64,000 nucleotides of DNA from Spiroplasma corruscae (GTDB lineage: Bacteria > Bacillota_I > Bacilli_A > Mycoplasmatales > Mycoplasmataceae). Below, in pieces: positions 20,776-30,963 of the stretch (position 1 is its first letter; every line of letters starts with the position of its first letter). The notes beneath the pieces were generated by a model that was not told where the DNA came from, did no database searches, and saw only the letters and a list, made by a program, of their open reading frames with translations. The translations under genes were made by a program, and so were the position numbers. Location of the stretch: NCBI RefSeq assembly GCF_002237575.1, contig NZ_CP022535.1:868001-932000 (forward strand), written 5' to 3'.

Positions 20776-22101
20776 TTAATTAAACTTATTTAATTTTATA
20801 AAATGTTGCAAATCATTAATAGCTCTATTTGAGTATAGTTCTTTTTTAATCTCTTTTTTTATTTTTTTATCAATATGTAGGTTTTCTACAATTCCTCAAT
20901 TAGCTTTCATAGGTTGAAAATCATCAACGTTTGTATTTATTATATAACTTTGCAATGAACCCATTACAGTTGTTTTAGGAAAAGATACCATTTTCTTTTC
21001 GCTTAGTAATTGATAAACATTTAAAGCTGCTATTAGTCCTGATGAAGTTGATTCAACATATCCTTCCACGCCTGTAATTTGACCCACAAAAAATATATTT
21101 TGATTACTTTTCAATTGATTATACTCATTAAGCAAAATTGGAGAATTTATAAAGTTATTTTTATGCATAACACCGTATCTTATGAATTCAGCATTTTCTA
21201 AACCAGGTATTAATCTAAATATTCTTTTTTGTTCATTAAATTTTAAATTTGTTTGAAAACCAACTAAATTATATAATGAATCTTTAGCATTATCTTGTCT
21301 TAATTGAACAATCGCATAATTTTTTGAACCATCTTTATTACTAATTCCAGCCGGCTTTAAAGGTCCATACAATAATGTTTTAAAGCCTCTTTTAGCCATT
21401 GCTTCAACAGGCATACAACCTTCAAAAAACTTTAAGTTAGTTTCATCATCTAAATGTAAATCTATTGTTTCTGCTTTTATAAGTTCATTGTAAAATAATT
21501 CATACTGTTCCTTATTCATTGGACAATTTATATAATCTTTTGTTTCACCTTTATCATATCTATTCTTCTTAAAACAAATATTCATATTAATTGATTCCAA
21601 CTTTATAATTGGAGCTACCGCATCAAAAAAATAAAAATATTCTTTTCCTATTATATTAGTAATCTCTTGTTGCAATAATGGACTTGTTAAAGGACCACTA
21701 GCTATTATGTTTATACATTCTCTATCAATGCTTACAACTTCTTTTTTGATTACGTTTATATTTGGGTGGTTTTTAATTTTTTTAGTTATTGTTTTAGAAA
21801 ATGATTCTCTATCTACAGTTAAACTTTGACCACCTGGTATTGCACATTCATTAGCAGATTGAATAATTAATGAATTGAATAGTTCTAACTCTCTTTTCAA
21901 GGTACCTACCGCATTTTTTAAATCATTTGATCTTAGAGAATTTGAACAAACTAATTCTGCAAAATAATCTAAATTTTGCACAGGATTCTTTTTAACACTT
22001 TTCATTTCATAAAGATTTACATTAATTCCTCTATTCGCTAGTTGCCAAGCAGCCTCGCACCCTGATAAACCTGCACCTATAATATTAACTGTTTTTTTCA
22101 T
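20776..22101 (-). CDS. trmFO: Folate-dependent tRNA-U54 methyltransferase TrmFO
   Basis: FAD enzyme that makes 5-methyluridine 54 in the tRNA T loop with methylenetetrahydrofolate as carbon donor. The 441-residue protein has the dinucleotide motif [11 protein letters not shown] near residue 9, the CSNSLRS stretch, ASGPLTSP, and the second flavin motif [12 protein letters not shown] near the C-terminus; a Trp TGA lies at 20896. No Shine-Dalgarno sequence precedes the ATG; instead a TATAAT box lies six bases before it, so the mRNA is probably leaderless. A terminator for the ABC exporter lies just upstream. Confidence 0.95.
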
Positions 22102-22107
22102 TTTTTA

Positions 22108-22113
22108 ATTATA
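22108..22113 (-). promoter_or_regulatory. trmFO -10 box, implying a leaderless mRNA
   Basis: Perfect TATAAT six bases before the trmFO ATG. Transcription normally starts about seven bases after the -10 box, which would place the first nucleotide at or next to the A of the start codon. The -35 region is poor. Confidence 0.6.
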
Positions 22114-22132
22114 ACAAATTGCCTTCTTAATT

Positions 22133-22160
22133 AAAAAAATAAAAGCAAAAACTTTTATTT
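22133..22160 (-). terminator. Terminator after the ABC exporter
   Basis: AAATAAAAG and CTTTTATTT arms around TTTTTG, then more T on the minus strand. It starts at the exporter's stop codon and directly precedes the trmFO promoter. Confidence 0.75.
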
Positions 22161-24100
22161 TAATCCATTAACCCTGCTTCGTATAGATTTTTAAAATGTC
22201 CCGGAACTTCTTTTAACTCATCAAAAGTTCCAGTTTGAACAATACCTTGGTCTCGCCCTAAAACAATTATTTGATCTACATTTTTAATTGTGCTTAAACG
22301 GTGGGCTATTGTAACAGTTGTTCTGCCCTTCATCAATGCTTCTAATTTGCTTTGAATCTCTTTTTCTATAATATTATCTAATGCACTTGTTGCTTCATCA
22401 AGAACCAATAATTGTGGGTCTTTTAAAAACATTCTCGCTATGACAAGTCTTTGTTTTTGTCCACCACTTAAAATAAATCCTCTTTCTCCAAGTATTGTGT
22501 CATAACCATCAGGTCAAGATGAAACAATGCTATCTAATTCAGCTTTTTTTGCAGCTTCCTTAATTTCTTCATCGGTTGCATCAAATTTACCATACCTAAT
22601 ATTGTCTGATACTGTTCCAAATAGTATTTGAGGTTCTTGTTCTACATATCCAACATGTTGTAAATAACTTGATAAATGAGCATCTTTAAGATTAACACTA
22701 TTGTTAATCAACACTTCACCTTTATAAGGATCATAAAATCTTAGTAATAATTTAGCAATAGTAGATTTACCTGCACCAGTTTCACCAACAAAGGCATAAC
22801 TCTTACCCTTTTTAAAAGTGTAACTAAAATTTGGTAATACTACTTTATTTGGTTTTTCTGGATATCTAAACTCAATATTATTAAATATGATATCTCCATC
22901 AATAGAATCAATATATATTCCTTCACCTTCGTTGTAATGAGGGTCTATTTTAGCCTTAGCCTTCATAATAGCATCAATTCGCGCTGCAGACGTCGACGCT
23001 TGAACCATTCCTGCATTTACTCTTGCTAACTGCATTAGAGGCCCTACCATTGTTCCTACACCACTTATAAATGATGATAATATAACTGATAATTGTGGAC
23101 CATCTCCGTTATATAGTAAAGCAGCAGCAATTACTATTACCATTTGTATTGAACTAATTCCTGCAACCATAACAGTAATAACAATTGATTGTAATTTTAT
23201 TAAACTTTTTGATTTTTTAAAATAATCTTTATGTAAGTACTTAAATCTTTCTGTTTCATAAGATTCTGTACCTGAAGCTTTAATAAGATTAATGGTACCA
23301 ATTCTATCGGTAACATCACCATTAATTGAAGTAATTGAATCCCTTGTTTTAAACATTAATTTTTTTACAATACCAAAAGTTGAAAACATTACTGTCATTA
23401 TAATAAACATAGTAACTATTACAACAATTGTAAGTTTTACATCAATTGTAAGCATTGTAATTAATGAACCGAAAAAAGTAAATGTAGCAGATAAAAGTGT
23501 TACTGGAATAATTTGACCTTGTTCACCAACAATCTGTGTATCAGATACAATTTTCGTTAATATTTCACCAATTTTTTTGTCTGAGTAATAACTCATATCT
23601 TGTTTTACTAAATTTTCTAAAGCTTGATTTCTAAGATTAATTTCAATATTTTTACCTAACAAACCAGTTAAGTAATTTGATAAAAAAGTGAATAAAGCTA
23701 ATAGTGCAAAAATTCCTACTTGTAAATATATTCAATCTTGTCATCCAAAATCAATACCAAAGAATGAAGAGTAAAACCAATAATTTCCATTTCCTAGATC
23801 CTTAGCTTGGACTAATATATTGTTTCCAGATTTACTTAACATATCATTTAATTGATCTATTGGAGGATAATTTCCATCTTTAAACATACTTGGTGCCATT
23901 AAAATTGACATAATATTTTGAATAATTTTTGGACCAACAATAGTAGTAACAGATGATAATAATGTTAGAAAAACTATAAAGAAGGCAAAAATAGGTCTTT
24001 TTTTAAGGTATTTAAATATAATTCCAAAAAATGTTTTTGCTTTTTTACGTTTTTTCTTAGTAAAAGTAGGAGAACTTGTTTCTTTGTTAATTTCCTTCAT
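22160..24100 (-). CDS. ABC exporter half-transporter (MsbA/MdlB type)
   Basis: 646-residue protein with a six-helix membrane domain (about residues 30-340) joined to an ATPase domain. The ATPase has Walker A GETGAGKST, a signature LSGGQ-type region near residue 545 and Walker B LLVLDEATSALD, then the H-loop in VTIAHRLST. A basic TKKKRKKAK stretch precedes the first helix. It probably works as a homodimer exporting drugs, lipids or peptides; the substrate cannot be read from sequence. Its own TATAAT box (24118-24123) lies between the start and the terminator of the RNA gene upstream. Confidence 0.93.
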
Positions 24101-24117
24101 TTCTAATCACCACTTTA

Positions 24118-24123
24118 ATTATA
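24118..24123 (-). promoter_or_regulatory. ABC exporter -10 box
   Basis: Perfect TATAAT on the minus strand 17 bases before the ATG, downstream of the terminator at 24144-24170. Confidence 0.5.
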
Positions 24124-24143
24124 GTACATATATTTATGAAAAT

Positions 24144-24170
24144 AAAAAAAAGAGAGATAATCTATCTCTC
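24144..24170 (-). terminator. Strong intrinsic terminator before the ABC exporter
   Basis: Eight-pair GAGAGATA/TATCTCTC stem with a three-base loop and T8 on the minus strand. Confidence 0.9.
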
Positions 24171-24264
24171 AATTAAAATTTTATATATCATTTGTGTGTC
24201 GGGAATAAAATGATTAATTTAATTTTATTAGGTATTAACCTTACAAGTGTCATATCTCTATGAC
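24144..24264 (-). ncRNA. Candidate small RNA of about 121 nt
   Basis: On the minus strand a perfect TATAAT (24271-24276) is followed seven bases later by the hairpin GTCATA-GAGA-TATGAC, which closes a GNRA tetraloop exactly at the predicted 5' end. An eight-pair stem AATAAAAT/ATTTTATT follows, and the unit ends in a strong terminator, GAGAGATA/TATCTCTC with a run of eight T. No reading frame of note is present. It lies between the dprA-like stop and the ABC exporter promoter. It could instead be the 3' end of the dprA transcript or a regulatory leader. No known RNA family is assigned. Confidence 0.5.
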
Positions 24265-24270
24265 AAATTA

Positions 24271-24276
24271 ATTATA
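24271..24276 (-). promoter_or_regulatory. -10 box of the candidate small RNA
   Basis: Perfect TATAAT placed seven bases before the first hairpin of the RNA. The -35 hexamer is weak. Confidence 0.5.
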
Positions 24277-24301
24277 CAATAAATTAATTTTATTTCTACA
24301 C

Positions 24302-25036
24302 TTATTTAAAATTTTTTAAAATTTTTGTACCCATATCTATAAAAGTATTTGTAATGGCGCTTGATAACTCTATTTCAGGTATAGATAATACTTCTTTACC
24401 CTCATTTATAAAATGATTAAATAAATTAATATACTTTTGAGTATTAATGCAATCTAAGAACAATACAAACTTAGATAATGACGCCTGTAAATGATTTGTC
24501 TTTGCATCATTTGATTCATGGTCATTTTTGTAAGTATAACTCAAAAATAATGTTTTACTAAAATTATCTTCAAAATCAAGATCATTATCGACAAAATAAT
24601 TATATATACTACCATTTATTGCATAAATATATTTATTATTTACATCTAAATTTTCAATGGTTACTTTTTTTATATAATTATCATCATTTGAAAGAATAAT
24701 TGTGTAGTCATTTTCTTTTGATTCATTCAATATACAGTTAATACTATTGATATTTTTTTTATCTAATTTATCATTGGAATAAATTGATAATGTTTTGTTA
24801 AAGTTTGATAATAATTGTATATTTCCAACATAATATAATACAAATGGTGGTTTGAAGGTATTTTTTAACTCTGTTGGGTAAATTGGATTTAACAAAGTTA
24901 TGAATTTGCACCTTATTTTATCTTGAATATTTCTTAATTCATTGATATCGATTTTCTCTTTTTGTTCAAGAGCATCGAAAATCTTATCTCAATCACCATT
25001 ATATTTTAAAGAAAAGTATAGTAGCACATTTTCCAT
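24302..25036 (-). CDS. DprA-like protein, degenerate
   Basis: DprA proteins load RecA on incoming single-stranded DNA. The family motif YPTELKNTFKPPFVLYYVGN is clear near residue 53, but the following Rossmann-type part has lost the usual GSR motif and its later conserved blocks, and the protein is short at 244 residues. The C-terminal segment ending in GKEVLSIPEIELSSA still resembles the end of the DprA domain. Its ATG overlaps the stop of the ssb-like gene (TAATG). Either a rapidly evolving DprA or a relative with another task. Confidence 0.7.
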
Positions 25037-25341
25037 TAATTAAATTGAAAGATTTTATGAGCTACAAAATCGTTCCCAAAACTTTTATTTTCAGGGTTAG
25101 AATATGATATCAATTTACCTTCAACCCCAATAGTTAACTTATCATAATAATCAAACTCATCACCTAAAACATTATTCCAGATTTTTACATTTATAAAATC
25201 TTCCTTACATTTAGAGTTTTTATTTGTTGTTATTCTTGGTACTTTTATAATAAGTTTATATAATTTTTTTTCGCCATCTTTAGAGTTATATACCAATTCG
25301 GGGTTACCTTCAAGTTGGCCTAATATAGTTACATTGTTCAT
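25036..25341 (-). CDS. Short single-stranded DNA-binding protein paralogue
   Basis: 101-residue OB-fold protein. MNNVTILGQLEGNPEL at the start and the spacing of beta strands match the SSB family. It lacks the acidic C-terminal tail (DDDIPF type) by which the replication SSB recruits partners, so it is not the main SSB. It is coupled by stop-start overlap to the dprA-like gene, the pairing expected for DNA uptake or recombination. GGGAGG before the ATG. Confidence 0.8.
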   Translation of the reverse strand: MNNVTILGQLEGNPELVYNSKDGEKKLYKLIIKVPRITTNKNSKCKEDFINVKIWNNVLGDEFDYYDKLTIGVEGKLISYSNPENKSFGNDFVAHKIFQFN

Positions 25342-25392
25342 TATTAACCTCCCACTTAATAAATCGACACGTTTATGAAAAAAGTAATAAAA

Positions 25393-25418
25393 AATAAAAA
25401 ATCGATTAATATCGATTT
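25393..25418 (-). terminator. Terminator after pgm
   Basis: AAATCGAT/ATCGATTT stem with a TAAT-type loop and T-rich tail on the minus strand; the pgm stop codon overlaps the first arm. Confidence 0.8.
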
Positions 25419-27105
25419 ATTTTATATCTAAAAAATCTTTTATATTTTTAATTAATGCATCACATTTTGACTTTGCTCTATCATAATTAACATCTACACA
25501 AACAAAATATATCTTAATTTTAGGTTCAGTACCACTTGGTCGTATTGCTAACCAACTTTTCTCATTAAAATAAAACTTTAATAAGTTTTGGCCCGGCATA
25601 TTATACAAGCCGCTTAAATAATCTTCAACATATGAAACTTCCAAATCACCAAACTTTTCGATATTTTCAAGTCTTAGTTTTTTCATTATTGGTTCTACTT
25701 TTGATTTAATTTCATTTATACTAAAATTTAAGTTAATAGTATGAGTGTAGTAGTATCCATACTTATCATATAAGTCATTTAAAACATCTATTAAGGATTT
25801 ATTAAATTTTGTTTTATAATATCAAGCAGCTTCTGTTAACATTGTTGCAGCTTGTATGCCATCTTTATCTCTAGTTGAAGAATCAATGACATAACCATAA
25901 CTCTCTTCATATGCAAATACAAAGTTTAAACCTCTTTCTGGTTCTTTTAAAATTTCAGAACCCATTCACTTGAAACCTGTTAATGTTTTTATAATATTAG
26001 AAACACCATATGTTTCATTTGCGATTCTATCTCCTAAATCACTTGTAACAAAACTTGAGTAAAGAGCAGGGTTATTAGGCATTGTATTGTTCAATTTCAT
26101 TTGACTTAATTTCCATTCAATTAATAGCGGTCCTGTTTGATTACCATCAATTCTAATTCAATCTCCATTATTATTTACAGCAACACCAATTCTATCAGCA
26201 TCAGGGTCTTGCATAATGATCAAGCTGGCGTCTTTATGTTTTTTTGCATATTTAAATGGTATTTCTCATGCTTTATCAAACTCTGGGTTTGGATTCCCAA
26301 CATTTTTAAATGTGCTATCTTCAAATGAGTGTTCTTCAACTTCAATTACTTGATATCCATAACTTCTAAGCAACTTAGGACTAAACTCTGTCCCTGTTCC
26401 ATTAACAGCAGAATAAATAATTTTGAAATTATTTCTATCTTGATTCTTATAAAATTGTAAATTATTAATCATCTCACAGTAATCATTAATAACATCATGT
26501 TTTACAACTTCTAAAAAATCATTATCTGCTTTATATTTTCAACTCAATATATCTTCAATATCATTAATATAATTAGATATTATTAAAGTATCAGAATCAA
26601 TTAGTTGACAACCATTTTCATCATATATTTTATAACCATTGTACTCAGCAGGATTATGACTTGCTGTAATTACAATACCACCAATAGCATTTAGTTTTCT
26701 AGTAGCAAACGATACTACTGGAGTTGGTTTCATATCATTATTTTCAAATAAATAAGCTTTTATAGAAAAACTAGTCAATATTTCAGCGGCTAATTGAGAA
26801 AACTCTTTTGAGAACTTCCTATTGTCATGACCAATGACAACACCACGTGCAAGATCATTTGGATAATTTTTTATTAAATATCTTGCATAACCAATTGTAA
26901 CTTCTTTTATTGTAAATTCATTAAAATGTCCTGGTCCAGCACCTATTATCCCTCTTACTCCTGCTGTACCAAATTCCAATTTATTGTTAAAAGCAACTTC
27001 TAATTCAGAATCACTATAGTTTTCTAATTCTTTTTTTAAGTTTTCATTTACATTCTTTGAATTAATTCATAACTGATATAAATTATTCTGTTTGTTAAAA
27101 CTCAT
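25417..27105 (-). CDS. Phosphoglucomutase/phosphomannomutase
   Basis: Interconverts sugar 1- and 6-phosphates. The 562-residue alpha-D-phosphohexomutase has GTAGVRG near residue 43, the phosphoserine loop ITASHNPAEYNGYK near residue 145, the metal loop DPDADR, EESYGY (sugar binding) and the C-terminal phosphate motif RPSGTEPK. Six or more Trp TGA codons occur. The ATG at 27103-27105 follows a perfect AAGGAG, yet the frame is open upstream into rnhB without any stop codon. It may therefore be made both alone and as the second half of a fusion. Confidence 0.93.
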
Positions 27106-27726
27106 TTTCTTCTCCTTGACTTGAATTACAGGTCTATATGATAATCTATGAATATCTAATATCCCATATTCTCTTAAAGCATTCATATGTTCTTTTGTAC
27201 AGTAACCTTTATTCTTAATAAAATTATATCTAGGATATAATAAATGATAATCATTCATTATTCTATCTCTATAAACTTTAGCAACAATGCTTGCGCAAGA
27301 AATAGACAAACTTATATTATCACCTTTTATAATTTTTAAAAATTTATAATTATCAATTTCTAAATCTTCACCGTCAATTAAACATAAATCTGGCTTAGTA
27401 GATAAATTTAAAATAGTATCAATCATCCCATTTTTACTAGTATTCTTTGGATTTAATTTATCTACAACCTTTTCATTATACTCACAAATTGAATAACTTA
27501 CACAATTTTCTAGAATTTCTTCATATAAACTTTCTCTTTGTTTTTCTGTTAATAATTTAGAATCTCTAATTAAAGCATTATTATATCCATCCTTTAATAT
27601 AACAGAAGCAACAACAATTGGACCAGCCATTGCGCCCCTTCCGACTTCATCGCTACCAGATATATATTTTACTTTATAGTTTAATCTAATTTTATTATCA
27701 TATTCAAATCTTGGATTTATTATCAT
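27106..27726 (-). CDS. rnhB: Ribonuclease HII, reading frame continues into pgm
   Basis: Removes ribonucleotides and RNA primers from RNA-DNA hybrids. The 207 codons before the pgm ATG encode a full RNase HII: GSDEVGRGAMAGPIVVA near residue 24, LIDG, and the SISCASIVAKVYRDR block, ending in the usual HRLSYRP. There is no stop codon at the end; the frame runs directly into pgm and first stops at 25417, giving a 769-residue open frame. The start ATG lies inside the rbgA 3' end. Coordinates here mark the RNase HII part only. Confidence 0.9.
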
Positions 27727-28679
27727 TCAACTGTTAAATCACTTTCAGTAACTTTATCAATATCAATATCATCAAGTGTTAATGAATTAACTTCTACAAC
27801 TTCTATTGGTTTTTCAAAAGAAACTGCACCCAACTTACAACCAATTACATCGTTTATAAAATTATCTATTGCACGGTCAACATCATAAATATCATCTATA
27901 ATTAAAAAGTTATATTTCATTGCAATTTGCTCAAAGATTTTATAAGTATCTTCATAATTAATTGGTCTTAAAGCTGTATTTTTTATGTTGTATTTACTTT
28001 CTATTAGATATGGGTATGAATTATAAATATATCTCATTATTTTTGTAGCAAATCTCTCTTTAGGAATTAAATCTAATTTTATAGAATTAATAGCTGCACA
28101 ATTACAAGCAACAGTTTCATTCTCAAACTTAGATGGTAATATTCCAGGAGTATCAATAACTGTAATATTATTGGTTAAATTAAATCTTTGTAATCCTCTT
28201 GTAAGACCTGGTTTATTACCAACTTTTGCTGTTTTTCCTTTAGCTAATTTTGTAATAACAGTAGATTTACCAACATTAGGTATCCCTACAACAAGAACAT
28301 TTAATTGAGGGTTTTCAACCCCCTTATTTTTCTGTTTTATTTGAATGTCAATTGTTGCTTCGTTAATCTTTTTAATGATATCTTTTGAAATGTCCATAGT
28401 TTTATTTTTTATGAAATAAGTTCAAGTATTTGTATTTTTAAAATAATCACTTCATTGAGAAGTGACTGTTTTGTCTGCAATATCACACTTTGTAAATACC
28501 ATTAATTTATTTTTTTTTGCTAATAATTTTTTTAATAATGGATTTTGAGATGAATAAGGAGCCCTTACATCAACTATTTCAATTACTAAATCAATAATTG
28601 GTAGAGTCGCTTCAATTTCCTTAATTGTTTTATTCATATGACCAGGAAATCAATTAAAACTTGCTTTCTGTTTTACCAT
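27720..28679 (-). CDS. rbgA: Ribosome biogenesis GTPase RbgA (YlqF)
   Basis: Circularly permuted GTPase of late 50S assembly. 319 residues: NWFPGHM near the start, the G4 motif FTKCDIAD, then the G1 motif GIPNVGKST and G3 DTPGILPSK, in the permuted order typical of the family. The ATG at 28677-28679 follows GAGGT. It overlaps rnhB, the usual partner of rbgA in Firmicutes (ylqF-rnhB). Confidence 0.95.
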
Positions 28680-28692
28680 TTTTTTTATACCT

Positions 28693-29157
28693 CTATTTAT
28701 GATACTTTTGGTTTTTAATGATCTTGAAACTCCTATATATCTGTTCTAATAAAATTATTCTAACTAATTGATGTGGGAATGTAATCTTACCAAAACTTAT
28801 TTGGTTTTTAAACTTACTTTTAAATGATTCACTATATCCATCACTAGGTCCAATAATAAAACATATATTACCACTATTAGTATCTATACAGTTGTTTATA
28901 ATTTTTGAAAACTTTGTTGAGTCTATTTGAGTAGAGTTAATTTCTAATAAATAAGTATCATAATTCTTAAACTTATTTAATCGTTCATTAATATTATATT
29001 CATTTTTTGCCATATATTCTTTAGGATTTCCATAATTTATTTCTTTTATTTCGATTAATTCGATGTTTATAAACTTATTTATTTTATTAATGTAGAACTC
29101 GTTTAAATCCCTATATTCATTACTAACTTTGTTAAAACATACTATTTTGATTGACAT
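28693..29157 (-). CDS. rlmH: 23S rRNA pseudouridine-1915 N3-methyltransferase RlmH
   Basis: SPOUT methyltransferase acting on assembled ribosomes. The 154-residue protein has the SAM-knot motif FIIGPSDGYSE and the C-terminal block TFPHQLVRIILLEQIYRSFKI. AAAAGGAG precedes the ATG. First gene of rlmH-rbgA-rnhB-pgm. Confidence 0.94.
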   Translation of the reverse strand: MSIKIVCFNKVSNEYRDLNEFYINKINKFINIELIEIKEINYGNPKEYMAKNEYNINERLNKFKNYDTYLLEINSTQIDSTKFSKIINNCIDTNSGNICFIIGPSDGYSESFKSKFKNQISFGKITFPHQLVRIILLEQIYRSFKIIKNQKYHK

Positions 29158-29242
29158 TTTTTTCTCCTTTTAGACTTAAAGTATAAAAAATAACTCCATA
29201 ATGTGGTAAAATAATTAAAATGATTTTGGGGGAAGCAAAACA

Positions 29243-30148
29243 ATGGCAGCAGAAAAAAAACACTTTCAATCAATTCTTGACTATAGACCTCAATTTGAAA
29301 ATATAATTGATGCATTAGTTCCAGATATTCAATTTTCTTATTCAGCTATAATGAATAATACCACAATACAAACATATTTTAATATGTTATCAATGGAATA
29401 CTATGGTTATGAGTATTATCAGATTTTAAGATTAAATAAACTTGAATTTAAGCTTAATGATAGAACACTAAATCTTACTATATTAGAAATGGTTTACAAT
29501 ATTATTTTGCAAATTATAGATAGAAAATGAAGATATTCAGAATATATAGCATATGACATGTACATTCTACCACTAAGAATTAGAAAATATATTAGTGCAA
29601 TGAATTATAGGTTTATTGAAACTGAAACTTCTCAACAGAAACCTATTTTTAAACTTGTTAGCCAAGAAACTAGGGTTATCATAGAAGAAATTGTAGATCA
29701 ATTCCAGGATGATAGATTATCAAATATAATTGGTCAGTTTAGAGGTTGTGCACCTCATGAAATAGAACAAAAGTTAATATTATTTAAAAACTTATTAGCA
29801 TTTATTTATGAGGGTAAAACAATAGTTAACCAAAGATTTGGATTAGAATTTTCAGAACAATTTTATGTTGATGTTTCTGCACTTGAAGTAATTAAATCAG
29901 ACCAAATGACACCTAAGGATAAGAAATTTGTATCACGTAAAATAGATGAAATGTTTAATATTTCAATCTTAATAATTTTACTTATGTCAGATTCAATGAA
30001 ATCAGGAATTTGGAAAAAAGTTATTGAAAAAGAAAAACGTAGAATTGAAATGGAAATTACAAGAAAAGCAATTGATGATGCTAACAGAAGACTTCAAGCA
30101 ATTACTCAAAAAGAAGAAGAATTGAGAAAATTGGAATCAAAAAAATAA
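29243..30148 (+). CDS. Unknown protein, 301 aa
   Basis: Not recognised. A plus-strand gene flanked by minus-strand genes. The product looks soluble and helical, with two hydrophobic stretches too short to be confident membrane spans (ILQII near residue 90 and ISILIILLM near 245), and ends in a long charged helix (KEKRRIEMEITRKAIDDANRR) that should form a coiled coil. One Trp TGA at about 29528. A GGGGGAAG sequence lies before the ATG. Terminated by the hairpin at 30147. Confidence 0.8.
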
Positions 30149-30174
30149 AATCATACTTAGTATGATTTTTTTTA
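30147..30174. terminator. Terminator between converging genes at 30.15 kb
   Basis: AAATCATAC/GTATGATTT stem with a TTA loop and eight T on the plus strand. It overlaps the stop codon of the minus-strand dehydrogenase. Confidence 0.85.
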
Positions 30175-30894
30175 TATAGCTTGTTTTGTTGAACTTAATA
30201 CAATTTCTTTCAAGCTAATTTCTTGTGGTAATTCATAAGCGTAAATAATAATGCTAGAAACTTGTTTTGGAGTAAGTCCGTTATTTATTTTTTCTTTAAC
30301 CTTTAGATAATCATTTAGTACTTCTTTATTGCTAGTGTTGTCCAATAAATTTGTATCTACAATAGCCGGTGCTATTGTTAATAACCTTACATTAAATGGC
30401 GCTAACTCTCTTCTTGATTGCTCTGAAATAGCATGAACAGCAAACTTTGTTCCATTGTAAACAGCTCTATTTTCACCTGTTCATCTACCAGCTACCGAAC
30501 TAATATTAATAATAGTACCTGTTTTTCTTTCTTTCATATCATTAATAACTATATTCATACCATTTAAAACACCTTTTATATTAATATCTATCATATCGTG
30601 TTGTGTTTTTAAGTCTAAATTATAAATTTTATCTAGCGGCATAATACCTGCGTTATTAATAAGTAAATCCACCTTTAAATTAAAATATTTTTCTGCTTCA
30701 TCTACTTGTAGCTTAAAATTTTCATAGTCTGTAACATCTAATTGTTTACATATTGCATTTTCAAGATTTAGGTTTACTAATAAATCAACTCTTCTAGCTA
30801 ATAAGAGTAATTTATACCCTCTTTCATTAAAATCAATTGCTAATTGTTTTCCAATACCACTAGATGCACCAGTTATTACTATTAACTTTTCCAT
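30172..30894 (-). CDS. Short-chain dehydrogenase/reductase
   Basis: NAD(P)-dependent oxidoreductase of the classical SDR family, 240 residues. Cofactor motif TGASSGIGK near residue 8, NNAG near 83, and the active-site YNGTK (Tyr and Lys) following NISSVAGRW. The basic ARR after the second strand suggests NADPH. Substrate unknown. Start follows GAGGTG. It lies between ffh and an opposing gene and appears to be transcribed alone. Confidence 0.9.
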
Positions 30895-30935
30895 ACATTC
30901 ACCTCAAATATATTTTATTCTTATTGTTACTAAAT

Positions 30936-30963
30936 AAAAAAAATATTGTAATAACAATATTTT
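30936..30963 (-). terminator. Terminator after ffh
   Basis: AAATATTGT/ACAATATTT stem followed by T-rich sequence on the minus strand, overlapping the ffh stop. Confidence 0.8.

Noticed and set aside
24173-24300. Riboswitch controlling the ABC exporter
   Set aside because: The terminator is followed by a separate -10 box for the exporter, and no known aptamer motif was recognised; an independent small RNA is the simpler reading.
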